Position numbers and translations under genes: made by a program. From the IMG/VR virus record IMGVR_UViG_3300025584_000449, positions 115,903 through 179,902 of that record: a stretch of DNA of 64,000 nt. The stretch is one strand, 5' to 3'. A model generated the notes under the pieces. The model searched no databases and was not told where the DNA came from. It saw only the letters and a program-made list of their open reading frames with translations. Positions 61,407 through 64,000 of this stretch are shown here, in pieces. Source of the DNA: a virus. Numbering within the stretch: the first letter of the stretch is position 1; every line of letters starts with the position of its first letter.

Positions 61407-64000
61407 ATGCCAATTATTAGACGAGATGATGATAACCGCAAAGTATTTAAAAAGATTGCTGTATCAGAAGACTTAGAAGATTATATCGGCCAAGCTGGTG
61501 ATGGCTCTCCCGGACCTCCTGGAGCAGCTGGTGCTACTGGTATTGATGGAGTTCCTGGACCTGACGGATCTCCTGGTTTTGGCGCGTCATTAATTTCGAA
61601 TCCTAGTTTTGAAAACTTTGATTCTGGAACATTGGCTCCTGATGATTGGAGTGATGACGGAGGAACAGTAGATTTTACTTCTACTGATACTGCATATCTC
61701 GACGGCGATTACTCATTATTAATACAGCCTGTTGCTACAGGTTCAGAATATTTATTTTCTAAAGCTTTCAGAGTGCAGCCATCTTCAGAATATATAATAA
61801 CATTCTTTGGTATGCAGACATCAGATGCTGGTGCCGTATTATTATATATAAATAGTTCTGATAGTTACCCAGCTGGAGGATACGTAACTCCTGCAGAAAC
61901 TATTACTCAAGTAGCTCCTATAGTGTCTGGAGTTGTTGGCACATATAACTATGGTAATATATTAAATAAAACTTCCGTTACACCAGATAATGCTGACTGG
62001 GGTTGGTACACAGCAAAGTTTACCACAGATGCTACTAATATTTCATGGATAAGTTTATGCTTCTTAATAGCTGGATACCCTGCTAGCGCAAAAGTGTGGA
62101 TGGACGATGTAGACTGTCGTAGAAAATTAAATAATGATGACTTAATAACAGACATTGATTTAACATTTCCAAACATTAATAATAGTTTAGACGCATTGGA
62201 TGCTGATGTTCTAGGACTAAATACAAATTTTGGTATTTTAGAAAGCAATGTTATAACAATTAGCGGAAGCGTTGATGAGTTAAACAGTGGTTTTACTAAT
62301 TTAGAAGGAAATATCGCTACGATCAGTGGAAGCGTTGACGGACTGACCAGCAGCTTCAACGACCTAGAAGGAAACGTAGCCACGATCAGTGGAAGCGTTG
62401 ACGGACTGACCAGTAGTTTCAACGACCTAGAAGGAAACGTCGCAACGATCAGCGGAAGCGTTGACGGACTGACCAGTAGCTTCAACGACCTTGAAGGAAA
62501 CGTCGCAACGATCAGTGGAAGCGTTGACGGGCTGACTAGCAACTTCAACGACCTTGAAGGAAACGTCGCAACGATCAGTGGAAGCGTTGACGGGCTGACT
62601 AGTAACTTCAACGACCTAGAAGGAAACGTAGCCACGATCAGTGGAAGCGTTGATGGATTGACCAGCAGCTTCAACGACCTTGAAGGAAACGTAGCCACGA
62701 TCAGCGGAAGCGTTGACGGGCTGACTAGCAACTTCAATGACCTAGAAGGAAACGTAGCCACGATCAGTGGAAGCGTTGACGGGCTGACTAGTAACTTCAA
62801 CGACCTAGAAGGAAACGTAGCCACGATCAGTGGAAGCGTTGACGGGCTGACTAGTAACTTCAACGACCTAGAAGGAAACGTAGCCACGATCAGTGGAAGC
62901 GTTGACGGGTTGACTAGCAACTTCAATGACCTAGAAGGAAACGTCGCAACGATCAGCGGAAGCGTTGACGGACTGACCAGTAGCTTCAACGACCTAGAAG
63001 GAAACGTCGCAACGATCAGCGGAAGCGTTGACGGACTGACCAGTAGCTTCAACGACCTTGAAGGAAACGTTGCCACAATCAGTGGAAGCGTTGACGGATT
63101 AACTAGTAGCTTCAACGACCTAGAAGGAAACGTCGCAACGATCAGCGGGAGCGTTGACGGACTGACCAGTAGCTTCAACGACCTAGAAGGAAACGTCGCA
63201 ACGATCAGCGGAAGCGTTGACGGACTGACCAGTAGCTTCAACGACCTAGAAGGAAACGTCGCAACGATCAGCGGAAGCGTTGACGGGCTGACTAGCAACT
63301 TCAACGACCTTGAAGGAAACGTCGCAACGATCAGCGGAAGCGTTGACGGGCTGACTAGCAACTTCAACGACCTTGAAGGAAACGTCGCAACGATCAGCGG
63401 AAGCGTTGACGGGTTAACTAGTAACTTCAACGATCTTGAAGGAAACATTGTAACAATAAGTGGAAGCATCGACGGACTGAATAGTAACTTTAATAACTTA
63501 GAAGAAAGCTTAATAACAATAAGCGGCAGTGTCGATGGGTTAACAAGTGAAGTATTTGAGTTAAATGAAGCTGTAAGTGGATTAAGTGGGTTTGATGTAG
63601 CAGACGTTTTATCAGATATAGATGATCTTCAAGAAGGTCATAATAATTTATCTACTAGAATAAATAGTACAGATACTAATATTGCGACGATCAGTGGGAA
63701 TGTTGACGGACTAACTGAAAGCTTCAACGATCTTGAAGGAAACGTCGCAACGATCAGTGGAAATGTTGACGGGCTAGCTGGCAGCTTCAACGATCTTGAA
63801 GGAAACGTTGCCACAATCAGTGGAAGCGTTGACGGACTGACCAGTAGCTTCAACGACTTAGAAGGAAACGTTGCCACGATAAGTGGAAGCGTTGACGGAC
63901 TGACCAGTAGCTTCAACGACTTAGAAGGAAACGTTGCCACGATAAGTGGAAGCGTTGACGGACTGACCAGTAGCTTCAACGACCTTGAAGGAAACGTTGC
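61407..64000 (+). CDS. Giant repeat fibre: collagen-like start, jelly-roll domain and coiled-coil shaft, open at the right edge
   Basis: 864 codons are visible with no stop. Residues 1-60 hold a collagen-like Gly-x-y stretch (GSPGPPGAAGATGIDG). Residues about 63-232 look like a CBM4/9-type jelly roll (SNPSFENFDSGTLAPDDWSD, YIITFFGMQTSDAGAVLLYI, KVWMDDVDCRR). From about 280 a 21-residue unit (SFNDLEGNVATISGSVDGLT plus S) repeats about 20 times, breaks for 45 residues, and resumes to the edge. Each unit has hydrophobics at heptad a/d positions, so it should make a trimeric coiled-coil shaft. Confidence 0.85.
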   Translation, partial: MPIIRRDDDNRKVFKKIAVSEDLEDYIGQAGDGSPGPPGAAGATGIDGVPGPDGSPGFGASLISNPSFENFDSGTLAPDDWSDDGGTVDFTSTDTAYLDGDYSLLIQPVATGSEYLFSKAFRVQPSSEYIITFFGMQTSDAGAVLLYINSSDSYPAGGYVTPAETITQVAPIVSGVVGTYNYGNILNKTSVTPDNADWGWYTAKFTTDATNISWISLCFLIAGYPASAKVWMDDVDCRRKLNNDDLITDIDLTFPNINNSLDALDADVLGLNTNFGILESNVITISGSVDELNSGFTNLEGNIATISGSVDGLTSSFNDLEGNVATISGSVDGLTSSFNDLEGNVATISGSVDGLTSSFNDLEGNVATISGSVDGLTSNFNDLEGNVATISGSVDGLTSNFNDLEGNVATISGSVDGLTSSFNDLEGNVATISGSVDGLTSNFNDLEGNVATISGSVDGLTSNFNDLEGNVATISGSVDGLTSNFNDLEGNVATISGSVDGLTSNFNDLEGNVATISGSVDGLTSSFNDLEGNVATISGSVDGLTSSFNDLEGNVATISGSVDGLTSSFNDLEGNVATISGSVDGLTSSFNDLEGNVATISGSVDGLTSSFNDLEGNVATISGSVDGLTSNFNDLEGNVATISGSVDGLTSNFNDLEGNVATISGSVDGLTSNFNDLEGNIVTISGSIDGLNSNFNNLEESLITISGSVDGLTSEVFELNEAVSGLSGFDVADVLSDIDDLQEGHNNLSTRINSTDTNIATISGNVDGLTESFNDLEGNVATISGNVDGLAGSFNDLEGNVATISGSVDGLTSSFNDLEGNVATISGSVDGLTSSFNDLEGNVATISGSVDGLTSSFNDLEGNV
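62250..63545 (+). repeat. Tandem array of about 20 near-identical 63-bp units
   Basis: The period is exactly 63 bases (21 codons, three heptads). Units differ mostly at third codon positions (gtagcc/gtcgca/gttgcc; gacctagaa/gaccttgaa; agc/agt). One unit counted by hand is 34 of 63 G+C, far above the surrounding sequence. First and last units are degenerate, middle ones nearly identical. Confidence 0.95.
63678..64000 (+). repeat. Second 63-bp repeat array, continuing past the window
   Basis: About five more units of the same family after a 130-base non-repeat linker (63546-63677, coding LSGFDVADVLSDIDDLQEGH). They run into the window edge. Confidence 0.93.

Noticed and set aside
61949-63469. 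506-codon open frame on the minus strand across the repeat array
   Set aside because: It is the reverse shadow of the 63-bp repeats; a period divisible by three keeps every frame open if one unit lacks stops. No start signal, and the plus frame has the meaningful heptads.
63638-63979. 113-codon minus-strand frame
   Set aside because: Same repeat-derived shadow as above.
62250-64000. CRISPR-like array
   Set aside because: Units are contiguous coding repeats with no unique spacers.
1-64000. tRNA genes and integrase or attachment sites
   Set aside because: None seen by eye; no integrase, excisionase or repressor gene is recognisable, so a lytic lifestyle is more likely, but a tRNA scan was not possible.

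Overview
The window is a contiguous piece of a large, AT-rich genome of a tailed bacteriophage with a contractile tail (myovirus). The evidence is a baseplate set (hub, gp25-like wedge, J-like protein), a tape measure, a tail assembly chaperone pair joined by a -1 frameshift, many fibre proteins, and a full phage replication and nucleotide kit. Terminase, portal and capsid genes are not in view and presumably lie outside the window. The host cannot be fixed from sequence alone. RecU and a YycJ-like hydrolase hint at a Gram-positive connection, but phages exchange such genes widely.

Layout: positions 1-458 (+) hold the end of a virion gene, possibly the tail tube, followed by a bidirectional terminator. 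Positions 520-31704 form one long minus-strand block. Read in the direction of transcription (right to left) it contains UvsW-like helicase, peptide deformylase, IMPDH-like enzyme, a Cys-rich protein, a nucleotidyltransferase/HD protein, a membrane-anchored resolvase-like nuclease, a primase-helicase, an MBL hydrolase, an exonuclease, a Sak4-like ATPase and a DUF669 protein. Next comes an 8.6 kb glycosyltransferase/methyltransferase/dehydratase island (12.0-20.6 kb), then RecU, dUTPase and class II ribonucleotide reductase. After these lie a Zn-ribbon protein, two orphan proteins and a ubiquitin-like/JAB/E1 cassette (4.36-5.63 kb). The block ends with a holin-like protein, a sigma factor, a family A DNA polymerase split by a group I intron, and a frameshifted Nmad1/DUF1599 gene. 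From 31849 the plus strand carries the tail operon: chaperones, tape measure, hub, a second sigma-like factor, baseplate proteins, and about 14 kb of fibre and receptor-binding genes. It ends in a fibre with tens of near-identical 63-nt repeats running off the window.

How it fits together: the replisome (family A polymerase, AEP-type primase-helicase, Sak4/DUF669 recombination pair, two resolvases, UvsW) is fed by RNR, dUTPase and an IMPDH-like enzyme. Two sigma factors could redirect host RNA polymerase. The glycosyltransferase island probably decorates a virion or host glycan. The fibre region carries a GH43/GH32-like propeller, a LamG-like lectin domain, a CBM-like jelly roll and collagen-like segments, which suggests a polysaccharide-binding and possibly degrading adsorption apparatus.

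The most unusual element is the compact phage-encoded ubiquitin-like system: a 74-aa Ubl ending in Gly-Gly, a complete JAMM peptidase and a short E1, in overlapping frames, with a strong terminator-like hairpin inside the peptidase gene and a 792-aa orphan protein directly upstream. The second is a 542-nt group I intron in polymerase motif B. Its P1, P3, P4, P7, P9 and P10 pairings can all be read from the sequence, and its HNH endonuclease gene fills about 93% of the intron and overlaps the ribozyme core at both ends.
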